DNA of 36,118 nt from a virus (IMGVR_UViG_3300009159_000159:1-36118); one strand, 5' to 3'. Positions 27,971 to 36,118 are shown, counted from the first letter of the stretch. Program-made: numbers and translations. The notes: a model not told the origin generated them from the sequence alone.

Positions 27971-28255
27971 ATGGCTCTTGCTGAGAAGTTTCTGGAAGTC
28001 CATCCCACGACCTTTGGCCTGCCATGCGGAATCGCCAAGGTATCTGATCAGATGTCAGCAGATGACTACGATGCACTTATTCAAGTGATGGATGTTCCAT
28101 CGGGCAACCCTCGGCGTCTATCAAATCGTAAGATCCACGAGATCTTGATCTCTGAGGGTCACAGCGTTTCATTCTCCTCGATCTCGCTGCACCGTCGCAA
28201 GGTGTGCCGTTGTTTCACTGGAAAGAACGTAGCAGACACGGCCAAGAAGAAATGA
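27971..28255 (+). CDS. HTH DNA-binding protein upstream of the metallophosphoesterase
   Basis: 94 aa. FGLPCGIAKVSDQMSADDYD then PRRLSNRKIHEILISEGHSV, and FSSISLHRRKVCRCF: a helix-turn-helix of the type used to choose between DNA sites (RLSNRKIHEIL, SISLHRRKV), with a CRC pair. AAGGAGACCT lies 4 bases upstream of the ATG. Its TGA overlaps the ATG of the next gene (ATGA), so the two are expressed together, probably in DNA metabolism. The 175 bases before it hold no gene. Confidence 0.65.
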   Translation: MALAEKFLEVHPTTFGLPCGIAKVSDQMSADDYDALIQVMDVPSGNPRRLSNRKIHEILISEGHSVSFSSISLHRRKVCRCFTGKNVADTAKKK

Positions 28256-30513
28256 GCATCTCTGAGCGGGTAGAAGAACTCCTTGCATCGACTCCTAGCA
28301 GTGGGACTCGCGGAACTAGGATTCGTCCCTCTCATCCGACCGGATGGGAGCCGGGCATCAAATGGGATGGCCGGGACGAAGCCACGATTACCACAGACCT
28401 ATGTCCAAAGATGTCTAGTGAGGATGACTGGCGACAGGCTGTTGAGGACATCGGACTGACACTTCCTCCCGGCTGGGTGATCTATCCAGTAGAGGCTCGG
28501 TACGACGAGGCTGCATGGACTCGTGAGAACGAGGGAGAGGATGCAGTCACTCGTCCAGTATGGCGATACAAGTTCCGTATCCAACAGGCCGCTGGCTCCC
28601 GAGTCGACGTTGAGGAATTGATCGCTGTCATAGCGAAGCACAAGGCTCGGAAAAAGAATGACGAGCAGCAAGTAGTAGACCATACATGGGTACTTGCCAC
28701 AGGTGATTGGCAATTAGGCAAAGCCTTGAGCGATGACACTCCCGTGCTGACTACTGATGGATGGAAAGCCCACGGTGATATCGAACCGGGAGACTATGTC
28801 TTTGGCCCAGATGGCCAGCCCAAGAAAGTTCTTGCAGTCACAGGGTCCACGATGCAGGACTGCTATCGAGTCGAGTTTGATAAAGACATCTCGATTGTGG
28901 CAAGTAAGGATCATCTATGGTCGGGGTACCGTCGCGAGAAGATTCGCACTGGAAAGCGTGGGTACGCGGGTTATCACCGTGTACCAACAATGCTCACTAC
29001 CGAAGAACTTGCAGCAATCAAGACTGCTGCGTACCGCCGACCAGAAACTAAGCCGACTCAACTACAAGGCTTTCATGTTGATGTAGCAAACACGCTCTCT
29101 TTACCCATACAGGAAGACCTTGCCGTAGACCCTTATACGTTAGGACTATGGCTCGGCGATGGATCGTCTGCGACAGGTCTCATCACCGGACATCGAGATG
29201 ACATGGAGCACTATTCTGACCTAGGCCATATTTTACCCAAGGCATCATCAGCAAACACGTTGCTTCTCAGAGTACCTAGGCTCACTACAGCACTGAAGGC
29301 AGCAGGACTTCTACACAACAAGCATGTCCCTGATGAGTATTTATATTCGTCAGTAGACCAGCGGCTTGCGTTACTGCAGGGTTTAATGGATACGGATGGG
29401 ACTGTCTCTAAAACTGGTGGTCTTTGCTCGTTCACGAACACTAGAGAGTCAATTGCTCAGGCGGTGTACTGGTTGGCTACTAGTCTTGGTCTTAAGCCTT
29501 CTGTGCATCGTCGAACAACGGCTCTGTATGGCGTACGCAAAAAAGATGCATGGGTCGTAAACTTCACTGCTACAAAAGCCGACCGAGTATTCCGTCTACC
29601 ACGCAAGATTGAGAGGCTTCCTGAAAGTCGTACTCGTCAGGATGCTTGCTACCGTTACGTTCAGAACGTAGTTCCGATTGGTCCAGTCAGTGCCCAGTGC
29701 CTAACAGTTGAAGGTCATCTATATTTGGCCGGAAGCGATCTTGTTGTGACACACAACTGCGACGGAGACGGATCAGAGGGCACAGTACAGAGGATTCTTG
29801 AGTCCACTGATCGAGCGGTAGATCGTATTCGTGAGATGAAGCGGCTCAAGCGTTGGCCCGGAGCAGCCTGTCTTGCTCTTACTGGAGACTGCGTAGAAGG
29901 ATTCGTTTCGCAGGGTGGTGCCAATATCTGGCGTACCAACTTGACGATGACCGAGCAGGTTCGTCTGTACCGTCGTCTAGTCATGCAAATGACCACGACG
30001 CTAGCCAAAGAGGTCGACTCTCTTCTCGTTACTGCGGTTCCGGGCAACCACGGAGAAACAGTTCGAATCGGTGGAAAGATGGCGACTCGTATTGATGACT
30101 CATGGGATCTTGACTCAGTTGCTGCAGTAGCAGAGGCTCTTTTGATGAATCCTGATGCGTACGGTCACGTTGGGTTCCATTTACCGCAGGCAGATGAAGG
30201 TGAAGTTGTTCTCGATCTCCACGGCACAGTCACTGCTATTGCTCACGGTCATCAGGTTCCTCGTGGAGATGTTTCCAAGTGGGTTGCTGAACACGCGAGG
30301 AACATGACTGCAGTAGGGGATGCACGGCTGATCATCACTGGACATCATCATCACTTGGTGATCAAGGCTATGGGTCCACGATCTTGGATTCAGGTTCCAG
30401 CGATGGAGTCCGAGTCCACATGGTGGAAGCACCGCACCGGAGAAATCTCAGCCCCCGGAATGGTGAGCCTGCTGACAGGTGACGGACACTGGTCCGATCT
30501 TGCTGTCCTTTGA
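28252..30513 (+). CDS. Calcineurin-like metallophosphoesterase precursor interrupted by an intein
   Basis: 753 aa precursor; 408 aa after splicing. The mature protein has a phosphoesterase plan: GDWQLGK directly before the intein joins CDGDG after it to give the first metal motif (GDxQxGKxDG), then LTGDCVEGF, VPGNHGE, AHGHQVPRG and GHHHHL, the usual D-x-H, GD, GNH-E, H and GHxH set with Gln in place of His in motif 1. Phage members hydrolyse phosphodiesters in nucleic acids or nucleotides. Start at 28252 is coupled to the preceding HTH gene (ATGA). Without splicing the active site would be split, so expression requires the intein to work. The C-terminal part (WIQVPAMESESTWWKH) is conserved-looking. 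The specific substrate is unknown. Confidence 0.85.
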   Translation: MSISERVEELLASTPSSGTRGTRIRPSHPTGWEPGIKWDGRDEATITTDLCPKMSSEDDWRQAVEDIGLTLPPGWVIYPVEARYDEAAWTRENEGEDAVTRPVWRYKFRIQQAAGSRVDVEELIAVIAKHKARKKNDEQQVVDHTWVLATGDWQLGKALSDDTPVLTTDGWKAHGDIEPGDYVFGPDGQPKKVLAVTGSTMQDCYRVEFDKDISIVASKDHLWSGYRREKIRTGKRGYAGYHRVPTMLTTEELAAIKTAAYRRPETKPTQLQGFHVDVANTLSLPIQEDLAVDPYTLGLWLGDGSSATGLITGHRDDMEHYSDLGHILPKASSANTLLLRVPRLTTALKAAGLLHNKHVPDEYLYSSVDQRLALLQGLMDTDGTVSKTGGLCSFTNTRESIAQAVYWLATSLGLKPSVHRRTTALYGVRKKDAWVVNFTATKADRVFRLPRKIERLPESRTRQDACYRYVQNVVPIGPVSAQCLTVEGHLYLAGSDLVVTHNCDGDGSEGTVQRILESTDRAVDRIREMKRLKRWPGAACLALTGDCVEGFVSQGGANIWRTNLTMTEQVRLYRRLVMQMTTTLAKEVDSLLVTAVPGNHGETVRIGGKMATRIDDSWDLDSVAAVAEALLMNPDAYGHVGFHLPQADEGEVVLDLHGTVTAIAHGHQVPRGDVSKWVAEHARNMTAVGDARLIITGHHHHLVIKAMGPRSWIQVPAMESESTWWKHRTGEISAPGMVSLLTGDGHWSDLAVL
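28723..29757 (+). other. Intein (class 3-like) with LAGLIDADG homing endonuclease
   Basis: Codons 158-502 of the metallophosphoesterase, 345 aa. The N-terminal splice block starts with Ala, not Cys/Ser/Thr (ALSDDTPVLTTDGWKAHGDI), and the C-terminal block is VVTHN followed by Cys. Block B is VASKDHLW with W66, block F is AQCLTVEGHLYLAG with C326, and block G has T343 before HN: this Trp/Cys/Thr set is the hallmark of class 3 inteins, which use the internal Cys instead of residue 1. Two dodecapeptide motifs, LGLWLGDG (about 141) and LLQGLMDTDG (about 213), show a DOD homing endonuclease. Bases are visibly AT-richer than the flanking exteins, consistent with transfer. It lies in the metal-binding site, a typical intein position. 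Confidence 0.9.
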
Positions 30514-30528
30514 GGTTGATAATATAGA
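30500..30528 (+). promoter_or_regulatory. Promoter for the tail/adhesin gene block
   Basis: TTGCTG (30500-30505) and TATAGA (30523-30528) are 17 bases apart, overlapping the last codons of the metallophosphoesterase. Transcription would begin near 30535, at or just before the minicistron ATG at 30536. Confidence 0.5.
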
Positions 30529-30535
30529 GGTACCT

Positions 30536-30559
30536 ATGATGATCTTGGAGAGCGCCTGA
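30536..30559 (+). CDS. Seven-residue minicistron overlapping the first tail gene
   Basis: ATGATGATC...GCCTGA encodes MMILESA and its TGA overlaps the ATG of the tail gene (TGATG). AGAGG lies 5 bases upstream, but the predicted transcription start leaves little or no leader. It may couple translation to the tail gene. Could equally be chance. Confidence 0.3.
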   Translation: MMILESA

Positions 30560-31401
30560 TGCCACCTCGCAACATCACTGACTCTGTCCAAGTTGCAGAT
30601 GCCCTTACCTACATTTTTACTCGTGGACGCCGTGTATCCGACTCCATCAGATTTATAAATACTGTCAGCACCTCGGCTGTCTACTACTCGCCAGACGCTG
30701 TTACCCGAACGGTGTATGGGCAGTACCTTCAGTCGAATGGGGCTCCTGCGGTTGGTACTGTAACAATTACACCGTCTTCGCAGGTTCGTGACGTTAACGA
30801 CTCAATTATCTTGGCTCAGGCGATCATTATTCCTTTGGATCTCAATGGTAAGTTTACGGTAGACATCCCTTGCACGGACAATACGAACCTCTATCCGGTC
30901 AACTGGTACTACACCCTTCGAACACGGACATCTGGTGCCGCCCCAACAACTTTTAAGTTCTACCTTCCTGAAGGTGACTTATCCGCTGTCGATATCAGCA
31001 CACTTGACAAATCAAATAAATATGCTCCTCCAATTCCTGCTGGAAGTCTACCGACCAGAGCAGTTGAGGTCTACACATTCACCTTTACTGGGCCTCTACG
31101 GGTATACACGGGAACTGGGCGGCTATACCTAGAAGGTCCATACTCAGTCAGCAACATCAGATACACCATTGGAGAACTTGCTGATAGGGATATCACTGTA
31201 GACCTCAGGAAGAATGGCACGTCCATCTACTCCACCAAGCCAAGAATCACTGCTGGTCAATACACGACAATCGCAAATGATGGCCTGACATCTCACGTTT
31301 TTGCTGCCGGTGACTACCTCACTCTTGATATTCTTCAGGTTGGTACATCACAAATAGGCAGAGATCTCACTGCTACAATCAGACTCAAGCGACTTTCATA
31401 G
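30559..31401 (+). CDS. Minor tail protein with Ser-Asp motifs
   Basis: 280 aa. The N-terminus PRNITDSVQVADAL and GRRVSDSIRF share the (I/V)-(T/S)-D-S motif found repeatedly in the giant gene at 33260. The middle (GTVTITPSSQ, IPLDLNGKFTVDIPCTDNTN, VNWYYTLRTR) resembles the beta-sandwich domain of actinophage minor tail/baseplate proteins. The C-terminal 90 residues (FTFTGPLRVYTGTGRLYLEG) look like another strand-rich domain. First gene of a tail operon; GGAG 8 bases upstream. Probably at the tail tip. Confidence 0.65.
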   Translation: MPPRNITDSVQVADALTYIFTRGRRVSDSIRFINTVSTSAVYYSPDAVTRTVYGQYLQSNGAPAVGTVTITPSSQVRDVNDSIILAQAIIIPLDLNGKFTVDIPCTDNTNLYPVNWYYTLRTRTSGAAPTTFKFYLPEGDLSAVDISTLDKSNKYAPPIPAGSLPTRAVEVYTFTFTGPLRVYTGTGRLYLEGPYSVSNIRYTIGELADRDITVDLRKNGTSIYSTKPRITAGQYTTIANDGLTSHVFAAGDYLTLDILQVGTSQIGRDLTATIRLKRLS

Positions 31402-31411
31402 GAGAGAAATA

Positions 31412-31672
31412 ATGATTGCTCAGTTCGGTAACAGCGCACCTCTGCACGACGTTGACCCCAATGACCCTGCAGAGCATGTCACTTTCGTGGAGTTTCCCGA
31501 CGAAATCAGCGTTGATGAGGCGTTCATCACCGTGACTGACCCCTCCGGCATGTGGGTTGCTCAGTCTGCTTCTGCTCCTTCATGGATTGCATGTTCAGAT
31601 GAAGACCTTGAGGCGCGACTTTGCGCTCATTACAACTCTCCTTCGGCTCCTGTAGTCGGAGTCAACGCCTAA
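31412..31672 (+). CDS. Small tail-block protein
   Basis: 86 aa, AGGAG upstream, 10 bases after the tail gene. Acidic, beta-rich (HVTFVEFPDEISVDEAFITV, DPSGMWVAQSASAPSWIACS) with no membrane segment. Probably a structural or chaperone protein for the neighbouring tail genes. No family recognised. Confidence 0.6.
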   Translation: MIAQFGNSAPLHDVDPNDPAEHVTFVEFPDEISVDEAFITVTDPSGMWVAQSASAPSWIACSDEDLEARLCAHYNSPSAPVVGVNA

Positions 31673-31707
31673 TATCCAGCAATAAACGCCTAAGGAGATA
31701 AATCAGA

Positions 31708-32103
31708 ATGATTACTAACGCTGGCAAGGACCACGTCGCCAAGCAGGTTGCTGGCGTTGCCTCAGCAACCACTATTGCAAAGTACGTTGCTCTGACCGCC
31801 AACACATCTGCTGCTGCTGCGGGTGACACCACCCTCACCGGGGAGATCACCACCGCTGGCGGTGGCCTTCTTCGCGCAACTGGGACGTATGCCCACACAA
31901 ACGGCACTTCCACATATACCATTACAAACACATTCACCACGAATGGCTCGGACTCGCTGCCGGTAACCATTGCTAAGGTCGGAATCTTCGACACAGCCAC
32001 CTCTGGTGGAGCACTTGTGTTCGAGACGCTCCTCGGCACCACGGCGACTCTCTCAGCCTCGGGTGACACGCTGACCATCACCCAGACCGTCACGCTCTCG
32101 TAA
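31708..32103 (+). CDS. Tail fibre/appendage-like beta protein
   Basis: 131 aa. MITNAGKDHVAKQVAGVASA followed by TTIAKYVALTANTSAAAAGD, ITTAGGGLLRATGTYAHTNG and KVGIFDTATSGGALVFETLL: I recall this Thr/Gly-rich pattern from small tail-fibre-associated proteins of many phages. AAGGAG precedes the ATG. The stop overlaps the next ATG (TAATG). Confidence 0.65.
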   Translation: MITNAGKDHVAKQVAGVASATTIAKYVALTANTSAAAAGDTTLTGEITTAGGGLLRATGTYAHTNGTSTYTITNTFTTNGSDSLPVTIAKVGIFDTATSGGALVFETLLGTTATLSASGDTLTITQTVTLS

Positions 32104-32564
32104 TGGCTAAGGCAGGCTATTCCGCTGCTACTGGCGCTGCGGTGGCGCTCGCTGCGGCGACGGCCAAGACGATCCTGTCAGTGACCGCGCCAGCACAGTT
32201 CGGTGTGGACTTGCAGAAGGTCCGTCTTGCGTTTGATGGTGTGACGGCGAGTGCTGTTCCTGTGCTGGTGGAGATTTGCTACTCAACTTTCGCTACTGCG
32301 GGTACGACAACTGCTGGAACGGTCAATCAGGTGTATGGGCGTACGGTGACTGCTGGTTTCACGACGGCCTACAACTACACCGCTGAACCGACTGCCCTGA
32401 CGGTGATCGAGTCGTTCCTCGTCACTCCTGCTGGCGGCACAGTCCTGTATGACTGGCCTCTGGGTACCACTCCTGACACAGCGGTCAGCAACGGCTTCTG
32501 TCTTCGTCTGACTGCTCCTGCGGTGGTGAACGCACGCGCAACATTCCTGTTTGAGCGCACCTGA
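32103..32564 (+). CDS. Structural beta-sandwich protein, likely virion-associated
   Basis: 153 aa, coupled on both sides (TAATG before, TGATG after). An Ala-rich start (AKAGYSAATGAAVALAAATA) then strands LQKVRLAFDGVTASAVPVLV, SFLVTPAGGTVLYDWPLGTT and FCLRLTAPAVVNARATFLFE. This pattern occurs in small phage structural proteins encoded near tail fibres. Precise role unknown. Confidence 0.6.
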   Translation: MAKAGYSAATGAAVALAAATAKTILSVTAPAQFGVDLQKVRLAFDGVTASAVPVLVEICYSTFATAGTTTAGTVNQVYGRTVTAGFTTAYNYTAEPTALTVIESFLVTPAGGTVLYDWPLGTTPDTAVSNGFCLRLTAPAVVNARATFLFERT

Positions 32565-33253
32565 TGCCAATTTCCGCTGTCCAATTCAATGCTAGTAGCG
32601 GGGCGTCTGGAAGTGTCAGTGCTCCCTTAGGTTCCAACATTAGGGCTGGCGGAACCGTCATACTTTTTGTTATGGCTACTGGATCAGGAACAACGGCAGG
32701 CTCGTGGTCGGCAGTCTCTGGTTTAACCGATCTGGGTAGTGGAACGGTAACAGCGGCCTCAACATGGTTGTCTTGGAGAATTTACTGGGCGTACTACGCC
32801 ACAACTACTGGGGGTCCGACATTTAGTCCAACTTGGAGTTCGACACTGACGAGGCAAGCGTGGTATGTAGTTGAATATGCAGGACTTTCATCCTCACCGT
32901 TCGTAACTTTGAATTCAACCTCAATTAATACTAGTGGCACAACTATCGGCGCACCGACCCAATTTTTGGGTAACGCTTCGGCCCTTATTTCTTTTGCTGG
33001 TGCTGCTGGGTCGTCTATCGGGGGAGTTGTAATCCCGTCAGGAATGACCTCCTCAGCCGTCTATTCAGGGAATACGACTGTTGGAGGCGGAATAGCGCAT
33101 CAGACTGGGCTAACTGGAAGCACTGGGGTAAAAACATGGACTGGTCTCAATTATACGGTCGCCGCCGGTATGTCTATTGAAGCGTATGAAGCACCCGAAA
33201 GGCGACAAATTATCACGCGATCAGGGGCTATTACTCGCTCCTCAAACTGGTAG
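32564..33253 (+). CDS. Tail/adhesin beta-rich protein
   Basis: 229 aa, Ser/Thr/Gly-rich, with lectin-like strands (SAPLGSNIRAGGTVILFVMA, WRIYWAYYATTTGGPTFSPT, WYVVEYAGLSSSPFVTLNST). It resembles the FVT..A...Y.....G domain that also appears as a domain inside the next gene (about residues 290-410 there: AGDLLVAFVTVTDRN, WTERI, YTATATGTSSDDVTF). The C-terminus (RRQIITRSGAITRSSNW) is basic. Probably a surface-exposed tail protein. Confidence 0.6.
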   Translation: MPISAVQFNASSGASGSVSAPLGSNIRAGGTVILFVMATGSGTTAGSWSAVSGLTDLGSGTVTAASTWLSWRIYWAYYATTTGGPTFSPTWSSTLTRQAWYVVEYAGLSSSPFVTLNSTSINTSGTTIGAPTQFLGNASALISFAGAAGSSIGGVVIPSGMTSSAVYSGNTTVGGGIAHQTGLTGSTGVKTWTGLNYTVAAGMSIEAYEAPERRQIITRSGAITRSSNW

Positions 33254-33259
33254 CCCGCA

Positions 33260-36118
33260 ATGGCTCTCCTAGGCCGCTCTCAGCCGAACAGGCAAATTGT
33301 CGTACGCGCCAAAGGAGCGTCCAATGTTGCGCTAGGCCGTTCGCTCTCAGACTCGCTTAGTGTCAACGATCAGCAGACGACGACGACTTCAATCATCGCT
33401 CTCACCAGTGATAGTCGTCTGACTTCTCAGGACTTCACAACCAGTGGGGGCTACGCTGCCATTGAAGGCAGCGAGTCGGTCACGGCCAGTTTTAGCGACG
33501 CCGAAGCAAACCTGACTATCGGAACTAGTGCGGTTGGTCCGAGCGGCGAAGCCAACGGTCCCGGCAACTACGACCGCTACGCATACGAGGCATTCTTAGC
33601 CTTTGACGTATCGGCGCTTCCGGCGGGCACAGTGCAGTCTGCGACACTTACCGTTAACGCGGCAAGCATTCAGGGAGCCACGCTCACGGCGAGAGCCTAC
33701 AACTGGGGCAGCGCCGTCGATGCCTCTGACTGGCGTAGCAGCAGTGCCTTGAATAGTGCGACCACCTACGCTTCGCTGGTCACCGCTGCAAGTGGTTTTC
33801 AGAGCCTGCAAACTATGACATCTGCTTCTGGGTTGTCGTCTGATGTTGCATCACGCGGCACTGTCAGGATGGTGCTTGCTACTAGCGACATGCTGACCGG
33901 CGCGTTCGCGAACTCAACTGGTAACAACACTGTCACCATTAGCAGTGCCAACGAGACGACTGCTTCGCTGCGTCCAACGCTAACGGTGACCACTGTTGTT
34001 TCAGGTATCACGGCCAGCAGTCCGTCCACCTCACCTCCCCCACAGGTACGCAGCCAAGTAGCGACCGCAGATAATGACATCTCATCCTCAGTAGTGCGTG
34101 CAAACTACTCAACTGCGCCTGTCGCCGGTGATCTACTTGTTGCTTTCGTTACTGTCACAGATAGAAACTTTAGTTTTGATAACGGTGGGCCGTACATCTG
34201 GAATGTGACGAGCGGTATCTCTTGGACAGAACGCATCCCCGGTGTTGACCTCACTCCTGATTCTTCGCAAAAGTATTTTCTCTACACTGCAACTGCGACG
34301 GGCACATCATCTGATGATGTGACTTTTGAAGGAAAAGGACAAGGCAATCCATGTCAGGTCTACCTCACTACTGTGGTTATATCCGGCGCTGGAACTTCAT
34401 ACCCCTCTGACGGAACAACTAGCGTTGGAGCAGCAGGGTATCTGTTTGTAGGTGGCTATTCCTACAACTCAGTACAAACAGGGCCTACAGCAATCACGGC
34501 GCAGACTTATCCATTTCTAAGTGTTGCTCCCTCAGGTGTCGTTGTTGGGCGAGTTCGCGGCCCATCCGACTCTCTGACTCTTTCAGATGCTGTCACTGCC
34601 AGCGTAGGAACAAGCAATGTTGCTCTTAGCCGCAACATCACCGATGCTTTCAGTGCTAGTGATTCTGGCAGCGCTGTTACCACCAAGGCTAGGGCTGCAT
34701 CGGACACACTTGCAGCATCTGATGTACTGACCAGTCCTCGCGTTCAGAACCGTGATGTTTCTGATTCGCTCACTACATCTGACAGTCTCTCTAGATCACA
34801 AACACTGAGTAGACCTGCGACGGACGGCAGTGGCGCTCAAGACTCTCGCGTCAATCTGATCACTAACCCGTCGTTTGAGGTGGATACCACTGGCTGGAGT
34901 GCCGGTAACAGCAGCACTCTTGCCCGTTCAACCGCTGACTCGTACTTAGGCACCGCATCAATACTGCATACAAGCACCACCACTTCGGCGTTCACCTACA
35001 TTGGGACGAGCAGTTCCAATCGATTTCCCGTAGATCAGGACGCTATCTACACCGGCTCCGCTTATGTGAAGTCAGCGACTGGTCTGCGTAGTTATCAGAT
35101 CCGCTTGTACTGGTACAACGCGGCGGGAACGCAAATCAGTAACACTGCTGGATCGGCATTTGTGACAAGCACAACTGCGTGGACTCGCGTCTCGCTCACG
35201 ACAATGCCACCGGCTGGGGCCGTGTCGTGTTATGTGACGGTGATGACCATCACTACGGGCGCAATCGGGGATTCTGCGTACATCGACGCGATCATGTTTG
35301 AGCGCGGCAATGGCGGCGCATACTTCGACGGTTCCACCGTCGGATGCTCATGGACCGGCACCGCTCACGCCTCAACCAGCATTGGACCGCTCGCCCCCGC
35401 GACTCGCGCCAACCTCGTCTTGAACCCTACCTTTGAGTCTGGAAATACGACGGGCTGGTTCACTTATAACTCCACTATCTCCGTGTCGACGGCGCAAGCG
35501 TACTCGGGCACTCGCTCGCTCTACACGGTTGCTACGGGCGCTAGCCAGAATAATGGCATCAACATACCCAGCAGTAACTACCCGATTATTCGGGCTGGAA
35601 CGACCTACACGATGAGCGCGTGGGTTCGCAATGACATCGGTACACGGCAATGGGGCTTCTACTACACCCAAACAAACGAAGCCAGAACTGTTGTTCAGAC
35701 GTTGCTAACGAGTGCCCTGTTCACCGCCAGCAGTAGTGCGTGGACGCGAATTAGTCACACTTTCACAGCCGCCGCTGGGGCTACAAGAGTGTTGCTTTAT
35801 ATCTTCCAGAACGCTGGCGGCGCTGTCGGTGATGCCGGATACATCGATGGGATCATGCTGGAAGAAGCCCCCAGCGCAGGCACCTACTTTGATGGATACA
35901 CGACCGGAGCAGTATGGGGTGGCGCTCCTGATTGTTCGGTCAGTATTCTGCCAACCACGTCAGCCAGACAGGTATCACTACCAAGATCAATAGCCGACTC
36001 ACTCACTGCGTCTGATGCACTCAGCACACCAAATGTAAACAGGCCACGATCAATAAGTGACAGCATCACCTCGTCTGATGCGTTAACTAGATCATCTTCT
36101 AAGCCACGCGCACTTGCA
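33260..36118 (+). CDS. Large multidomain tail adhesin with Ser-Asp repeats and two CBM-like domains (partial, 3' end missing)
   Basis: 953 codons are open to the window end. Order: residues about 20-35 a Ser-Asp motif (RSLSDSLSVND); about 40-260 a beta-sandwich with FLAFDVSALPAG and ATLTVNAA, like DNRLRE-type domains; about 290-425 a domain related to the preceding gene; about 430-525 five Ser-Asp motifs (SDSLTLSD, ITDAFSASD, SDTLAASD, VSDSLTTSD and a decayed one); then two carbohydrate-binding-module-like domains starting NLITNPSFE (about 532) and NLVLNPTFE (about 717), each ending YFDGxT; and two more motifs (IADSLTASDAL, ISDSITSSDAL) at about 911 and 931. It probably binds cell-wall or capsule sugar at the tail tip. 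No strong ribosome binding site; 6 bases after the previous stop. Confidence 0.75.
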   Translation, partial: MALLGRSQPNRQIVVRAKGASNVALGRSLSDSLSVNDQQTTTTSIIALTSDSRLTSQDFTTSGGYAAIEGSESVTASFSDAEANLTIGTSAVGPSGEANGPGNYDRYAYEAFLAFDVSALPAGTVQSATLTVNAASIQGATLTARAYNWGSAVDASDWRSSSALNSATTYASLVTAASGFQSLQTMTSASGLSSDVASRGTVRMVLATSDMLTGAFANSTGNNTVTISSANETTASLRPTLTVTTVVSGITASSPSTSPPPQVRSQVATADNDISSSVVRANYSTAPVAGDLLVAFVTVTDRNFSFDNGGPYIWNVTSGISWTERIPGVDLTPDSSQKYFLYTATATGTSSDDVTFEGKGQGNPCQVYLTTVVISGAGTSYPSDGTTSVGAAGYLFVGGYSYNSVQTGPTAITAQTYPFLSVAPSGVVVGRVRGPSDSLTLSDAVTASVGTSNVALSRNITDAFSASDSGSAVTTKARAASDTLAASDVLTSPRVQNRDVSDSLTTSDSLSRSQTLSRPATDGSGAQDSRVNLITNPSFEVDTTGWSAGNSSTLARSTADSYLGTASILHTSTTTSAFTYIGTSSSNRFPVDQDAIYTGSAYVKSATGLRSYQIRLYWYNAAGTQISNTAGSAFVTSTTAWTRVSLTTMPPAGAVSCYVTVMTITTGAIGDSAYIDAIMFERGNGGAYFDGSTVGCSWTGTAHASTSIGPLAPATRANLVLNPTFESGNTTGWFTYNSTISVSTAQAYSGTRSLYTVATGASQNNGINIPSSNYPIIRAGTTYTMSAWVRNDIGTRQWGFYYTQTNEARTVVQTLLTSALFTASSSAWTRISHTFTAAAGATRVLLYIFQNAGGAVGDAGYIDGIMLEEAPSAGTYFDGYTTGAVWGGAPDCSVSILPTTSARQVSLPRSIADSLTASDALSTPNVNRPRSISDSITSSDALTRSSSKPRALA

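Noticed and set aside
1-36118. tRNA genes, CRISPR arrays, insertion sequences, integrase and attachment sites
   Set aside because: I looked for T-loop consensus, regular repeat-spacer units, transposase and recombinase motifs and found none I could support by eye; a tRNA scan program could still find a divergent tRNA.

Overview
The window looks like about 36 kb of a tailed bacteriophage (Caudoviricetes) genome whose host is an actinobacterium. The host call rests on several actinobacterial or actinophage signatures: a WhiB-type iron-sulfur regulator with its CxxC core and GTWGG turn, a DUF732-like lipoprotein, a DUF7455-like zinc protein, small Cys/His proteins of the HDPLC and HGCDGCC types, many GTG/TTG starts, and several starts that look leaderless. 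The phage call rests on a large terminase, holin plus amidase endolysin, minor tail proteins, a primase-polymerase/helicase and a nucleotide-metabolism set. I saw no integrase, immunity repressor, portal, capsid or tape measure, so those lie outside the window or are absent.

Layout. 1-6740 is a tightly packed minus-strand arm: a partial gene, a GT-A glycosyltransferase, small zinc and membrane proteins, a lipoprotein, a possible small terminase or packaging protein, holin and endolysin, then WhiB and two reading frames that look like halves of one split gene. This arm carries an octamer, CCGTGCCG, 11 times in one orientation; I found it nowhere in the other 31 kb. 6741-7178 is a gene-free divergent control region full of inverted and direct repeats. 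7179-12309 is plus-strand nucleotide metabolism: DUF7455-like protein, class II (B12-dependent) ribonucleotide reductase, FmdB-like zinc ribbon, T4-type polynucleotide kinase/phosphatase, two HDPLC proteins and ThyX. 12287-18432 is a minus-strand accessory block of about 17 small or unknown genes, including a beta-propeller protein, a methyltransferase and a secreted protein with two lysozyme-like domains. 18564-24418 (plus) holds dCMP deaminase, a second methyltransferase/beta-propeller pair, a GH18 cell-wall hydrolase, an HTH protein and the large terminase. 24429-27283 (minus) is the primase-polymerase/helicase and an excisionase-like HTH protein. 27472-36118 (plus) holds a membrane coiled-coil protein, an HTH protein, a metallophosphoesterase interrupted by an intein, and a run of minor tail/adhesin genes, the last of which runs off the window.

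How the parts fit: the reductase, ThyX and dCMP deaminase make deoxynucleotides, in particular dTTP, for phage replication by the prim-pol/helicase. The kinase/phosphatase repairs nucleic-acid ends. Terminase packages DNA. Holin, amidase, GH18 enzyme and the double lysozyme-domain protein attack the thick actinobacterial wall on exit or entry. The tail block, with carbohydrate-binding-like domains, probably contacts the host surface, and the glycosyltransferase and two methyltransferase/propeller pairs may modify or process glycans.

Most striking: a 345-residue intein with the Trp/Cys/Thr signature of class 3 inteins inside the metal-binding motif of the metallophosphoesterase; the arm-restricted octamer; the repeat-dense control region at 6.8-7.1 kb; a 24-bp near-perfect hairpin at 2964-3014; and six genes whose ATG sits exactly 6 nt after a TANNNT-like hexamer. 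All family assignments are by motif recognition; no database search was possible.
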